A stretch of 51,562 nt of DNA from Cryobacterium tepidiphilum (GTDB lineage Bacteria; Actinomycetota; Actinomycetes; Actinomycetales; Microbacteriaceae). The position numbers and the translations under genes are program-made. The notes below the pieces were generated by a model that was not told the DNA's origin, made no database searches, and saw only the letters and a list, made by a program, of their open reading frames with translations. Where the stretch lies: positions 1-51,562 of the forward strand of contig NZ_RDSR01000024.1 in assembly GCF_003716325.1 (NCBI RefSeq), written 5' to 3'. This document shows positions 35,699 to 43,210 of the stretch, one piece after another (the stretch's first letter is position 1; each line of letters starts with the position of its first letter).

Positions 35699-35759
35699 CG
35701 CGAGTGAGCAGCTTTTGCGGGAATAGCTGCGGCATTCCCGCAAAAAGTGCTCACTCGCG
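35699..35759. repeat. 61-bp palindromic element, copy 3
   Basis: Begins CGCGAGTGAGCAGCTTTTGC and ends GCAAAAAGTGCTCACTCGCG, exactly 61 bp. 24 of the outer 26 arm positions pair, with TTTTGCGGGAAT and ATTCCCGCAAAA as the inner arms. It sits between the convergent ndk and VKOR genes and could terminate both transcripts. Confidence 0.88.
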
Positions 35760-35785
35760 GCCAGGGGAGTGGGGTCTCGAGGCAG

Positions 35786-36388
35786 TTACAGGCGGTTGAG
35801 GAAGTCCATCTTCAGCTGGGCGATGACGGCCACCACCAGGTAGCTGGCGAGGGTGATCACGACGATCCACGAGAAGGCGCCTGCGGCGGCGCGACGAACG
35901 GATGCCGGTACGGGAATACGTCCGGATTTCAGGTTGTAGAGCGTCACGGCCCAGAAACTCGCAATGGTGACCGCCCAGGTGACCATGCACCACGGGCACA
36001 GCACGTCGAGCACGAAGATGCTCTGCGTGATCAGCCAGATCACCAGCGCCAGCGCGGCTGCGACCCCCAGGTTCGTGCAGATCCAGAACCAGCGCGACAG
36101 GCGGGCGCCGCCGAGGATGGCGGCCCCGATCGTGCCGAGGATGCTCCACCCGGCGAGCCCGATCAACGGGTTCGGAAAGCCGAAGACCGCGCCCTGCGGC
36201 GACGACAGGTTGGTGGAGCAGCCGATGAGCACGCTGAAGTTGCACGACAACTGCGCGTCGGCGTTCTCCAGCAGCGCGAACTTGTCGAGCGTCAGCGCAA
36301 AGGCGGCGGCGAAGCCGATCACCGCCGCCACGACGAGGAAAACAGCGAGACCGACGGGACGTTTGGTGTGGGCGGTGACAGGCACCAT
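35786..36388 (-). CDS. Vitamin K epoxide reductase (VKOR) family protein
   Basis: A 200-residue integral membrane thiol oxidase that re-oxidises DsbA-like enzymes using menaquinone. The active-site pair is C131-P-W-C134, and the loop cysteines are C49 and C57. Segments at about 12-34, 77-95, 103-121, 132-150 and 172-192 form the helical bundle. A GATAAT -10 sits three bases from the ATG but exactly six bases from the second codon, a GTG, so a leaderless mRNA may start at Val2. It is the partner expected for exported disulfide-bonded proteins such as the secreted protein at 28685-29488. Confidence 0.92.
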   Translation of the reverse strand: MVPVTAHTKRPVGLAVFLVVAAVIGFAAAFALTLDKFALLENADAQLSCNFSVLIGCSTNLSSPQGAVFGFPNPLIGLAGWSILGTIGAAILGGARLSRWFWICTNLGVAAALALVIWLITQSIFVLDVLCPWCMVTWAVTIASFWAVTLYNLKSGRIPVPASVRRAAAGAFSWIVVITLASYLVVAVIAQLKMDFLNRL

Positions 36389-36391
36389 GGG

Positions 36392-36397
36392 ATTATC
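36392..36397 (-). promoter_or_regulatory. -10 element (GATAAT) for the VKOR gene
   Basis: On the minus strand GATAAT is followed by CCCATG and then GTG. This is the leaderless spacing if the second codon is the true start. Confidence 0.45.
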
Positions 36398-36432
36398 CCA
36401 CGCGTCGGCACCGGCTCCGGTCGATACCGTGC

Positions 36433-36660
36433 GATAATCGACGGGTAGGCCGAGCCGCGCTCGCGCCAACGCCAAGAAGGCTTAATGGGCGGTCAACGCC
36501 CGAATTCATTGGTCCCACGACCAAAGGTATTAGCAACCAGAGCCAAGAGCCGGTTGCGTCGGAGAAGGATTTGTGAGGGAACGCCCCGGCGTCACTTCGC
36601 ACGAGAGAGTACCCGGATGGGTGGCGCGGCCACCCAGACCGGTCAAGGAGCGCACCAGAG
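36433..36660 (+). promoter_or_regulatory. rne promoter and long structured leader
   Basis: GATAAT at 36433-36438 is a candidate -10, giving a leader of about 215 nt. It holds a series of perfect hairpins: GGGCG/CGCCC (36487-36501), TTGGTC/GACCAA (36509-36524), GCAACC/GGTTGC (36533-36557) and GGGTGGC/GCCACCC (36619-36635). AAGGAG follows at 36645-36650, ten bases before the ATG. RNase E genes of other bacteria are autoregulated through their leaders; this one is a candidate for the same. Confidence 0.5.
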
Positions 36661-39162
36661 ATGGTGGAAGAAAACGAAAACAAGAGGCGTAAAGGCCTGT
36701 TCGGAACGCGCAAGGTATCCCGGAGGGCAGCGCTCTCCACAGGCGGGCAGCCGGTGACGACGCCGCGGGAGACCCCGGTCGAGGCACCGGATGCGCCTGA
36801 AGCGCCGGCGGCCCGGCAGCCCGAGCCGCCGGCATCCGTTGCCGAGCCCGCACCGGCCACCGCCACCGAAGGCACGGCGACGGCGCCGACGGGAGCGGGC
36901 CAGGCGTTCGGGTTTCAGAGTCCCGACGCCGGCGCTGAAGACAACACCCTGACAACGGATGCCGCAGCTCCGTCGGCGACGCCGGCGCGGCGCCCGACGA
37001 CGTCGCTGATCTTCCAGGCCCCCGACCTGCCGCCGCTTCCGGAGCGCACGGGCGACGACCGCCGCTCCGACCGCTACGACGACGAGGAGCCCGTCTCCAC
37101 CGTGCGCCGGCGCGCCCGCCGCCGTTCCGGCGAGGAGAACCAGGGCGGCTCCGACGACCCGGCGAACACCGTCGTCAAGGTGCGCACCCCGCGCGAGGCC
37201 GACCTCATCACCGAGCCGCAGCGCATCAAGGGTTCCACCCGCCTGGAGGCGAAGAAGCAGCGCCGCCGTGACGGCCGTGACGCCGGGCGCCGCCGCCCGG
37301 TCATCACCGAGGCCGAGTTCCTCGCCCGCCGCGAGTCCGTCGACCGCACGATGGTCGTGCGCGCCAAGAACAACAAGATCCAGATCGGCGTGCTCGAAGA
37401 CGGCGTACTCGTCGAGCACTACGTGGCCAAGAACCAGGACGCGTCGCTCATCGGCAACGTGTACCTCGGCCGCGTGCAGAACGTGCTGCCGAGCATGGAG
37501 GCCGCGTTCGTCGACATCGGCCGCGGACGCAACGCCGTGCTCTACTCCGGCGAGGTCGACTGGGACGCGGCCGCCGAGAAGGCGTCGAACAGCAACCAGG
37601 CCCGCCGCATCGAGCTGGCGTTGAAGCCCGGCGACAAGGTGCTCGTGCAGGTCACCAAGGACCCGGTCGGCCACAAGGGCGCCCGGCTCACCAGCCAGGT
37701 GTCGCTGCCGGGCCGCTACCTCGTGTACGTGCCCAACGGGTCGATGAACGGCATCAGCCGCAAGCTCCCCGACACCGAGCGCGCCCGCCTCAAGAAGATC
37801 CTCAAAGAGGTCCTGCCCGAGAACGTGGGCGTCATCGTGCGCACCGCTGCCGAGGGCGCGACCGACGAGCAGCTGAAGCTCGACGTGAACCGCCTCACCT
37901 CGCAGTGGGCCGACATCAGCACGCAGGTCGAGACCGTCGGCGCGCCCGCCCTGCTGCACAGCGAGCCCGACCTGCTCATCAAGATCGTGCGGGACGTCTT
38001 CAACGAGGACTTCCAGAAGATGGTCATCTCCGGTGACGAGGCCCGCGCCACGATCGAGAACTACCTGCGCCAGGTCGCGCCCGACCTGCTCGAGCGGGTG
38101 GAGCGCTTCGAGGGCGACCGCGACGCGTTCGACGAGTACCGCATCTCCGAGCAGATCGAGAAGGCGCTCGACCGCAAGGTGTGGCTGCCCTCCGGCGGCT
38201 CGCTCGTCATCGACCGCACCGAAGCGATGACCGTCGTCGACGTCAACACCGGCAAGTTCGTGGGTTCCGGCGGCAACCTCGAAGAGACCGTCACCAAGAA
38301 CAACCTCGAGGCTGCCGAGGAGATCGTGCGGCAGCTGCGCCTGCGCGACATCGGCGGCATCATCGTCGTCGACTTCATCGACATGGTGCTCGAGTCCAAC
38401 CGCGACCTCGTGCTCCGCCGCCTCGTCGAATGCCTCAGCCGCGACCGCACCAAGCACCAGGTCGCCGAGGTCACCTCGCTCGGCCTCGTGCAGATGACCC
38501 GCAAGAAGCTCGGCCTCGGGCTCCTCGAATCGTTCAGCGAGAACTGCGAGGTCTGCGCCGGCCGCGGAATCGTGGTGCACCACGACCCCGTGCTGAAGCA
38601 CAAGCAGACGCCGCAGCCGCAGCAGGAACGCCGCACGCGCAGCGGCAAGGGCAACGGCAACGGCGGCAACGGGTCGAACCACAACGGTTCGAGCACCGGC
38701 CAGCACACCGACAAGGCCGTGCACGCCATCACCGATGACGCCAAACAGGCCCTCGCGATGATCGCGGCGAGCACGCTGCACCCGACGACCGGCTCGATCA
38801 ACATCGGCGAGCCGAGCGACGCACCCGCCACGGCATCAGGGCAGGAGAAGCCGGCCCCGGCATCCGCTGCAAAGCCGCACGCGACGGATGCGGCGGGCCC
38901 GGCCCCCGAGGTGGCCGGCGCCGCCGAGACCACGGGCCCCGTCGCGATCCTCGACATCCCGGTGAAGAAGTCGCCGCGCTCCAAGCGCACCGTGAGCAAG
39001 CAGGTCACGGAGCAGCTCCTCGACTCCGTGCTCGAGGCGTTGCCCGAGCCGAAGCAGCCCGGTCAGGGCCGCTCGCGCAGCCGCCGGGTGACCACGGCGG
39101 GCGGGTCGACGAACTCCGCGCCGCAGATCGTCACCCCCACGGCCGAGGCGCCCGAGCAGTAA
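36661..39162 (+). CDS. rne: Ribonuclease E/G family endoribonuclease
   Basis: An 833-residue endonuclease that starts mRNA decay and processes rRNA and tRNA. A Pro/Ala/Glu-rich and basic N-terminal extension of about 230 residues precedes the S1 domain (about 236-330). The DNase I-like catalytic site has D527 (VVDVNTGK) and D571 (VVDFIDM), equivalent to E. coli D303 and D346. The Zn-link is C629-E-V-C632. The C-terminal 190 residues are disordered, with Gly/Asn-rich and Ala/Pro-rich tracts. The N- and C-terminal extensions around a central catalytic core are the actinobacterial RNase E arrangement. Confidence 0.95.
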   Translation: MVEENENKRRKGLFGTRKVSRRAALSTGGQPVTTPRETPVEAPDAPEAPAARQPEPPASVAEPAPATATEGTATAPTGAGQAFGFQSPDAGAEDNTLTTDAAAPSATPARRPTTSLIFQAPDLPPLPERTGDDRRSDRYDDEEPVSTVRRRARRRSGEENQGGSDDPANTVVKVRTPREADLITEPQRIKGSTRLEAKKQRRRDGRDAGRRRPVITEAEFLARRESVDRTMVVRAKNNKIQIGVLEDGVLVEHYVAKNQDASLIGNVYLGRVQNVLPSMEAAFVDIGRGRNAVLYSGEVDWDAAAEKASNSNQARRIELALKPGDKVLVQVTKDPVGHKGARLTSQVSLPGRYLVYVPNGSMNGISRKLPDTERARLKKILKEVLPENVGVIVRTAAEGATDEQLKLDVNRLTSQWADISTQVETVGAPALLHSEPDLLIKIVRDVFNEDFQKMVISGDEARATIENYLRQVAPDLLERVERFEGDRDAFDEYRISEQIEKALDRKVWLPSGGSLVIDRTEAMTVVDVNTGKFVGSGGNLEETVTKNNLEAAEEIVRQLRLRDIGGIIVVDFIDMVLESNRDLVLRRLVECLSRDRTKHQVAEVTSLGLVQMTRKKLGLGLLESFSENCEVCAGRGIVVHHDPVLKHKQTPQPQQERRTRSGKGNGNGGNGSNHNGSSTGQHTDKAVHAITDDAKQALAMIAASTLHPTTGSINIGEPSDAPATASGQEKPAPASAAKPHATDAAGPAPEVAGAAETTGPVAILDIPVKKSPRSKRTVSKQVTEQLLDSVLEALPEPKQPGQGRSRSRRVTTAGGSTNSAPQIVTPTAEAPEQ

Positions 39163-39177
39163 CGCGCACCCGCGCCA

Positions 39178-39247
39178 CCGAGGTGGCCACTTCCGGTCGA
39201 GATGGACAGGCGCGCCTGTCCGTCTCGACCGGAACTGGCCACCTCGG
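39178..39247. repeat. 70-bp near-perfect palindrome between convergent genes
   Basis: Two 35-bp arms with no spacer. The left arm begins CCGAGGTGGCCACTTCCGG and its centre is GGACAGGCGCGCCTGTCC. 33 of 35 positions pair, the exceptions being two single mismatches. It fills the gap between the rne stop and the stop of the RraA-family gene. Its ends differ from the 61-bp elements. It could be a bidirectional terminator, though no T tract follows. Confidence 0.85.
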
Positions 39248-39252
39248 CGCGG

Positions 39253-39834
39253 TCAGACACCGATCTCGGCGCGCTGCGTCGCTTCGGCCGCATGCTTCGC
39301 TTCGGCCCGCGCGAGCACCGCGTCCAGTTCCTGCCGGCGGATGACCACCACGCCGTCGTCGTCGCCCACGACGACATCGCCCGGGCAGACCGCGACTCCG
39401 CCGATCGCGACGGGGATCTGCTGACGGCCCGGGCCGTTCCGGTAAGGACCGGCCGGGGTGATGCCGCGCGCGAAGACCGGGAACCGCATCGCGCCGATGT
39501 CCTGTGCGTCGCGCACCGCACCGTCGATGACCATCCCGGCCAGGCCGCGCGCCGCCGCCCGCCCGGCCATGAGCTCCCCGATGAGGGCCCGGTCCGCGTA
39601 TCCGCCGGCGGCGACGACGATGACATCACCCGCTGCGGCCTCGTCGATGGCCGAGTGGATGGCCTTGTTGTCGCCGGGCGCCGTCAGCACGCAGAACGCG
39701 GGACCCACCATGCGCGCGCCAGGCCAGACACTCTTGATCGGTGCCTCCATCACGAACAGGCGCTCCATGGCGTCGCCGATGTTCGCGGTCGGCAGGGCAC
39801 CGAGGCGGTCCCGGCTGGCGTCATCAAGGGTCAT
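39253..39834 (-). CDS. RraA-family aldolase/decarboxylase (HMG-aldolase-like)
   Basis: A 193-residue RraA/HMG-aldolase fold protein. The divalent-metal and pyruvate site signature is complete: GELMAGRAAARGLAGMVIDG (in order G86-E87-L-M and D104-G), then R108-D109 and later PGDVVVGDDDGVVVI. Retention of R108-D109 argues for catalysis, such as cleavage of 4-hydroxy-4-methyl-2-oxoglutarate or oxaloacetate decarboxylation, rather than only an RNase E-inhibitor role. I chose the ATG at 39834 because AAGGA lies six bases upstream; the frame extends 22 codons further up. It is divergent from the CoA-transferase gene. Confidence 0.86.
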   Translation of the reverse strand: MTLDDASRDRLGALPTANIGDAMERLFVMEAPIKSVWPGARMVGPAFCVLTAPGDNKAIHSAIDEAAAGDVIVVAAGGYADRALIGELMAGRAAARGLAGMVIDGAVRDAQDIGAMRFPVFARGITPAGPYRNGPGRQQIPVAIGGVAVCPGDVVVGDDDGVVVIRRQELDAVLARAEAKHAAEATQRAEIGV

Positions 39835-39947
39835 CGCGGGTCCTTCGTACGTCGCTGTAGCAAACAGGGCTTCACGCAGCGACAGTAACGGACGGTCCAC
39901 TGCTCAGACAACCACGGGTCGCGCATCCCCGTCGCAGGGATTGCATG

Positions 39948-39957
39948 TTATATATAA
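39948..39957. promoter_or_regulatory. AT-rich palindrome TTATATATAA at the CoA-transferase start, candidate promoter/operator
   Basis: A perfect 10-bp palindrome in a GC-rich genome, ending four bases before the CoA-transferase ATG at 39962. TATATA at 39949-39954 followed by seven bases and ATG fits a leaderless -10. The overlap makes it a likely binding site for the FCD-GntR regulator encoded at the end of the module. Confidence 0.5.
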
Positions 39958-39961
39958 TTCT

Positions 39962-41152
39962 ATGGACTCCGCACTCTCCGGCCTACGCATCATCGACTGC
40001 GCCACCCTCTTCGCCGGCCCCTTCGCCGCAACCATGCTCGGCGACTTCGGCGCCGACGTGATCAAGGTGGAGCATCCGCGGCGCCCCGACCCCAGCCGCG
40101 GCCATGGCGCCACCAAGGACGGCCAGGGGCTCTGGTGGAAGAGCCTGGGTCGCAACAAGCGCACGGTCGCCGCCGACCTCAAGTCCGACGACGGGCGAGC
40201 GGTGCTCCTCAAGCTCGTGGAGTCCGCGGACGTGCTCATCGAGAACTTCCGCCCAGGCACCCTCGACCGCTGGGGCCTCGGCTTCGACGAACTCACGCGC
40301 GTCAACCCCCGGCTGATCGTGCTGCGCGTGACCGGATTCGGGCAGATCGGGCCGCGGCGCTCCGACCCGGGCTTCGGCACCCTGGCCGAGGCGATGAGCG
40401 GGTTCGCCGCAATGACCGGTGAAGCGGATGGCCCGCCCACGTTGCCGCCGTTCGCCCTCGCCGACGGCGTGGCCGGCCTCACCGCCGCCTACGCCATCAT
40501 GGTTGCGCTGTGGTCTCGTGAGCGGACCGGCCGGGGGCAGGAGATCGACCTCGCCCTGATCGAACCGCTGCTCGGAATCCTGGGTCCCCAGATCAGCACG
40601 TACGACCAGCTGGGGAGAAAGCCGGTGCGAACCGGAAACCGCACCACGAACAATTCGCCGCGCAACACCTATCGAACGCGCGACGGCAAGTGGCTCGCCA
40701 TCTCGACGTCGTCCCAGTCGATCGCCGAGCGCGTGCTGCGACTCGTCGGCCATCCCGAGTACATCGACGAGCCCTGGTTCGCGACCGGCCAGCAGCGCGC
40801 ACAGCACTCCGACGTGCTCGACGCCGCCGTGGGGGCGTGGGTCGCCGAGCGGGACTCCGGTGAGGCCCTCGCAGCCTTCTCCGCCGCCGAAGCGGCCGCC
40901 TCGCTCATCTACGACGTCGAAGACATCATGAACGACGAGCAGTACCAGGCGCTCGGAACCATCCACGCCATCGACGATCCCGACCTCGGCCCGATGAAGA
41001 TGACGAACGTGTTCTTCCGCATGTCGGAGACGCCCGGGGAAATACGCTTCACCGGCCGGGCCACCGGCGCGGACACGGACGCCGTGCTCCGGGAACACGG
41101 ATTCGACCCCGAGCAGATCGAGGCGATGCGCCAGAAGGGTGCCATCGCATGA
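39962..41152 (+). CDS. Class III (CaiB/BaiF) CoA-transferase
   Basis: A 396-residue CoA-transferase that moves CoA between acyl groups through a covalent aspartyl intermediate. The fold opens with LSGLRIIDCATLFAGPFA and continues DFGADVIKVEHP. The catalytic Asp is D168 in PFALADGVAGLTAA. NFRPGTLDRWGLG is the classic CoA-binding segment. I chose the ATG at 39962; upstream in-frame sequence is shadow. It overlaps the next gene by ATGA. Pairing with a CitE-like lyase suggests activation of citramalate, malate, itaconate or a related hydroxy-dicarboxylate. Confidence 0.92.
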   Translation: MDSALSGLRIIDCATLFAGPFAATMLGDFGADVIKVEHPRRPDPSRGHGATKDGQGLWWKSLGRNKRTVAADLKSDDGRAVLLKLVESADVLIENFRPGTLDRWGLGFDELTRVNPRLIVLRVTGFGQIGPRRSDPGFGTLAEAMSGFAAMTGEADGPPTLPPFALADGVAGLTAAYAIMVALWSRERTGRGQEIDLALIEPLLGILGPQISTYDQLGRKPVRTGNRTTNNSPRNTYRTRDGKWLAISTSSQSIAERVLRLVGHPEYIDEPWFATGQQRAQHSDVLDAAVGAWVAERDSGEALAAFSAAEAAASLIYDVEDIMNDEQYQALGTIHAIDDPDLGPMKMTNVFFRMSETPGEIRFTGRATGADTDAVLREHGFDPEQIEAMRQKGAIA

Positions 41153-41991
41153 GCCGGCCCATGATCACCTGGCTGTACAGCCCGCCGAACCGCGCGGACC
41201 GGATCCTGAAGGCGATGAGCTACGGCGCCGATGCCGTCATCTACGACCTCGAGGACGCCGTCGCGCCGGGGGAGCGGGGGACCGCCCGCGCGAACCTCCA
41301 AGCCGCACTCGACGGTTTCGTCGCGACCGACGACACGCCGCACCTCCAGGTGAGGGTGAACCCGGTCGGCACGGATGACTTCGGGCGCGATCTCGAGATG
41401 GTGCACGCGATTCCGGCCATCCGGTCCATCCGCGTTCCCAAAGTGGCCTCCGCGGCCGAGCTCGACGAGATCGTCGGCCGAGCCGGGCGCCAGCTGGGCG
41501 TGCACGCGCTCGTGGAGACGGCATCCGGTGTGCAGAACCTGCCCGAGATCTGCGCGCACGACGGCGTGACCGGGGTGAGCCTCGGCGAGGGCGACCTGCG
41601 CGCGGAATTGCGGATCACCGGCGACGTCGTGCTCGACCAGATCCGCGGCGCGCTGGTCATCGCCCTCGCGGCGGCGGGCAAGCCCAGCCCGATGGGCGCC
41701 GCCTCGCTCAACATCCGTGATCATGCCGCGCTGTTCGCCGACACCCAGCACCTCGCCCGCCTGGGCTACCTCGGCCGCACCGCGATCCACCCGGGGCAGC
41801 TCGAGCACATCCGCGCGGCGTTCCGGCCGGACCCCGCCGAGTATGAGCGGGCGCGCGCCATCCTGGCGTCCCTCTCCGGCACGGATGATCCCGCGCAGAA
41901 CGCGTCGGCGCTGGCAGACGGCACGTTCATCGACCGGCCCGTCGTGGTGCGCGCCCAGCAGGTCGTCGCCCTGTGGGAGGCGACGAGCTAG
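41149..41991 (+). CDS. CitE-like HpcH/HpaI-family acyl-CoA lyase
   Basis: A 280-residue TIM-barrel lyase. RITWLYSPPNR-like N-terminus (ITWLYSPPNRADRI), DLEDAVAPGE, substrate-binding R69 (VRVN), and metal ligands E123 (LVETASG) and D149 (LGEGDLRAE). The family cleaves malyl-CoA, citramalyl-CoA or HMG-CoA-like thioesters to acetyl-CoA plus a 2-oxoacid. The start overlaps the CoA-transferase stop, so the two are made together, and the product of the transferase is the likely substrate. The stop codon overlaps that of the convergent GntR gene within CTAG. Confidence 0.9.
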   Translation: MSRPMITWLYSPPNRADRILKAMSYGADAVIYDLEDAVAPGERGTARANLQAALDGFVATDDTPHLQVRVNPVGTDDFGRDLEMVHAIPAIRSIRVPKVASAAELDEIVGRAGRQLGVHALVETASGVQNLPEICAHDGVTGVSLGEGDLRAELRITGDVVLDQIRGALVIALAAAGKPSPMGAASLNIRDHAALFADTQHLARLGYLGRTAIHPGQLEHIRAAFRPDPAEYERARAILASLSGTDDPAQNASALADGTFIDRPVVVRAQQVVALWEATS

Positions 41992-42665
41992 GGCTTCCGC
42001 AGGCGGAAGCGCACGCTCTCGCCGATGTGCGCCTCCATGGCCTGTGCCGCGGCGTCGGCGTCGTGGGCCCGTAGCGCCCTGATCAGCCGCTCGTGGGCTT
42101 CGAGGGCCCGCGCGGCGTGCTCGGGCGATGTCCACAGCGACGCGGAGCGCGGCACCGGGTGGTTGCTCCAGATTTCCTGCAGCTTCGGGTAGATGATGTG
42201 CGGGCCGCCCGCCGCGACGATCACCGAGTGGAAGCGACGGCTGAGCTCCGCGAGGCGTGCGGAATCCTCGTTCGCGACGAGGCCCGTCATCTCCGCATGG
42301 ATGCCGTCGAGCGCCGCGAGGTCGGCCTCGCCGATCGAGGTGGCGGCGAGTCGGGCGCCGAGGCCCTCCACGGCTCCGCGCAGCAGGTAGAGCTCGTTGA
42401 GCGCGGCGTCCCCGAGGGTGCTGACCGCCGAGCCCCGGTTCGGTGAGTGCGTGAGAAGGCCGGTGGCCTGCAACTGGCGGATCGCCTCGCGCACGGGCGT
42501 GTACGACACGCCGAGCGTCTCGGCGACCTGCTGCTGGCGGATCCGCGAACCGGGCTCAAGAGCGCCGGACAGGATCTCCTGCCGGATCCACTCGTACACG
42601 AACTGGGTCTTCGAGACCGGCAGCGCGTCCGGCGCAGCGCGCGTCGCCCGGTCGCCGTCATCCAT
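41988..42665 (-). CDS. GntR-family regulator with FCD domain
   Basis: A 225-residue regulator. The N-terminal winged helix is LEPGSRIRQQQVAETLGVSY (start) followed by TPVREAIRQLQATGLL. The C-terminal all-helical FCD domain carries metal- and ligand-binding residues (RFHSVIVAAGG, EHERLIRALRAHD, AMEAHIGES). FCD regulators usually sense organic acids and repress their own catabolic genes. A leaderless promoter precedes the ATG. Likely target: the divergent rraA/CoA-transferase promoter. Confidence 0.9.
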   Translation of the reverse strand: MDDGDRATRAAPDALPVSKTQFVYEWIRQEILSGALEPGSRIRQQQVAETLGVSYTPVREAIRQLQATGLLTHSPNRGSAVSTLGDAALNELYLLRGAVEGLGARLAATSIGEADLAALDGIHAEMTGLVANEDSARLAELSRRFHSVIVAAGGPHIIYPKLQEIWSNHPVPRSASLWTSPEHAARALEAHERLIRALRAHDADAAAQAMEAHIGESVRFRLRKP

Positions 42666-42671
42666 GCCGTC

Positions 42672-42677
42672 ATCCTA
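42672..42677 (-). promoter_or_regulatory. -10 element (TAGGAT) of a leaderless promoter for the FCD-GntR gene
   Basis: On the minus strand TAGGAT, then GACGGC, then the ATG at 42665. Six-base spacing and no Shine-Dalgarno sequence. Confidence 0.58.
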
Positions 42678-42725
42678 CTGACCGGCGAACGTGGGGGTGC
42701 CGCGGGTGGCAGGGCGGATGCGCGA

Positions 42726-42998
42726 CTACAGCCCGCGACGCTGGCGCGCGGTGACGCGCAGCCCGCTCGCCACCAGGCGCCGCACCAGCTCGCCACTGCC
42801 GACCGGTACGGCGCCGGCCGCGACCAGGTCGGCGTAGCTGCGCTCCGGAACGTCGTAGTGGTCGAGGTCGAAGCCACGGCGGGGGACCCCGTTCGCGGCG
42901 GCGAACGCGTGTAACTCGTCAAGCGAGCTGTCGCTCACCAGGTGCGACCACAACATCCCGTGTGCCGGCCAGGCGGGGCGGTCGATCAGCACGGTCAT
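42726..42998 (-). CDS. DUF4031 domain protein
   Basis: A 90-residue cytosolic protein matching the DUF4031 pattern: an N-terminal TVLIDRPAWPAHGMLWSHLVSD and a central FDLDHYDVPERSYADLV. This small domain is common in actinobacteria and of unknown function. It is expressed from a leaderless promoter and lies between the catabolic module and the rplU promoter. Confidence 0.82.
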   Translation of the reverse strand: MTVLIDRPAWPAHGMLWSHLVSDSSLDELHAFAAANGVPRRGFDLDHYDVPERSYADLVAAGAVPVGSGELVRRLVASGLRVTARQRRGL

Positions 42999-43004
42999 GG
43001 CATC

Positions 43005-43010
43005 ATTGTA
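43005..43010 (-). promoter_or_regulatory. -10 element (TACAAT) of a leaderless promoter for the DUF4031 gene
   Basis: On the minus strand TACAAT, then GATGCC, then ATG at 42998: six-base spacing. Confidence 0.6.
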
Positions 43011-43040
43011 CGAACACGGTCTGCGAGCCCGGCCGCCGGT

Positions 43041-43070
43041 TTGACCGCCGGTGCGGCCATCAGCTAAAGT
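43041..43070 (+). promoter_or_regulatory. Housekeeping promoter of rplU-rpmA
   Basis: TTGACC (43041-43046) and TAAAGT (43065-43070) are separated by 18 bp, the best sigma-70-like promoter in the window. Transcription would start near 43077, giving a leader of about 130 nt before the rplU GTG. The leader contains GGGGCCTCGCGGCTCCCC at 43177-43194, a hairpin close to the start, a candidate for feedback by L21. The ribosome binding site is weak. Confidence 0.72.
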
Positions 43071-43210
43071 AGACCGTTGGTGTGCGCGGGGCCTGAGCTC
43101 GCGCGTTTGCCAGGGTTTTCTGATTGGCGGGCCGGTACGGCTTGATCATTCCAGTAACTTTCCATCATAGGAATCGGGGCCTCGCGGCTCCCCAGAGATA
43201 GGTACGTAAA

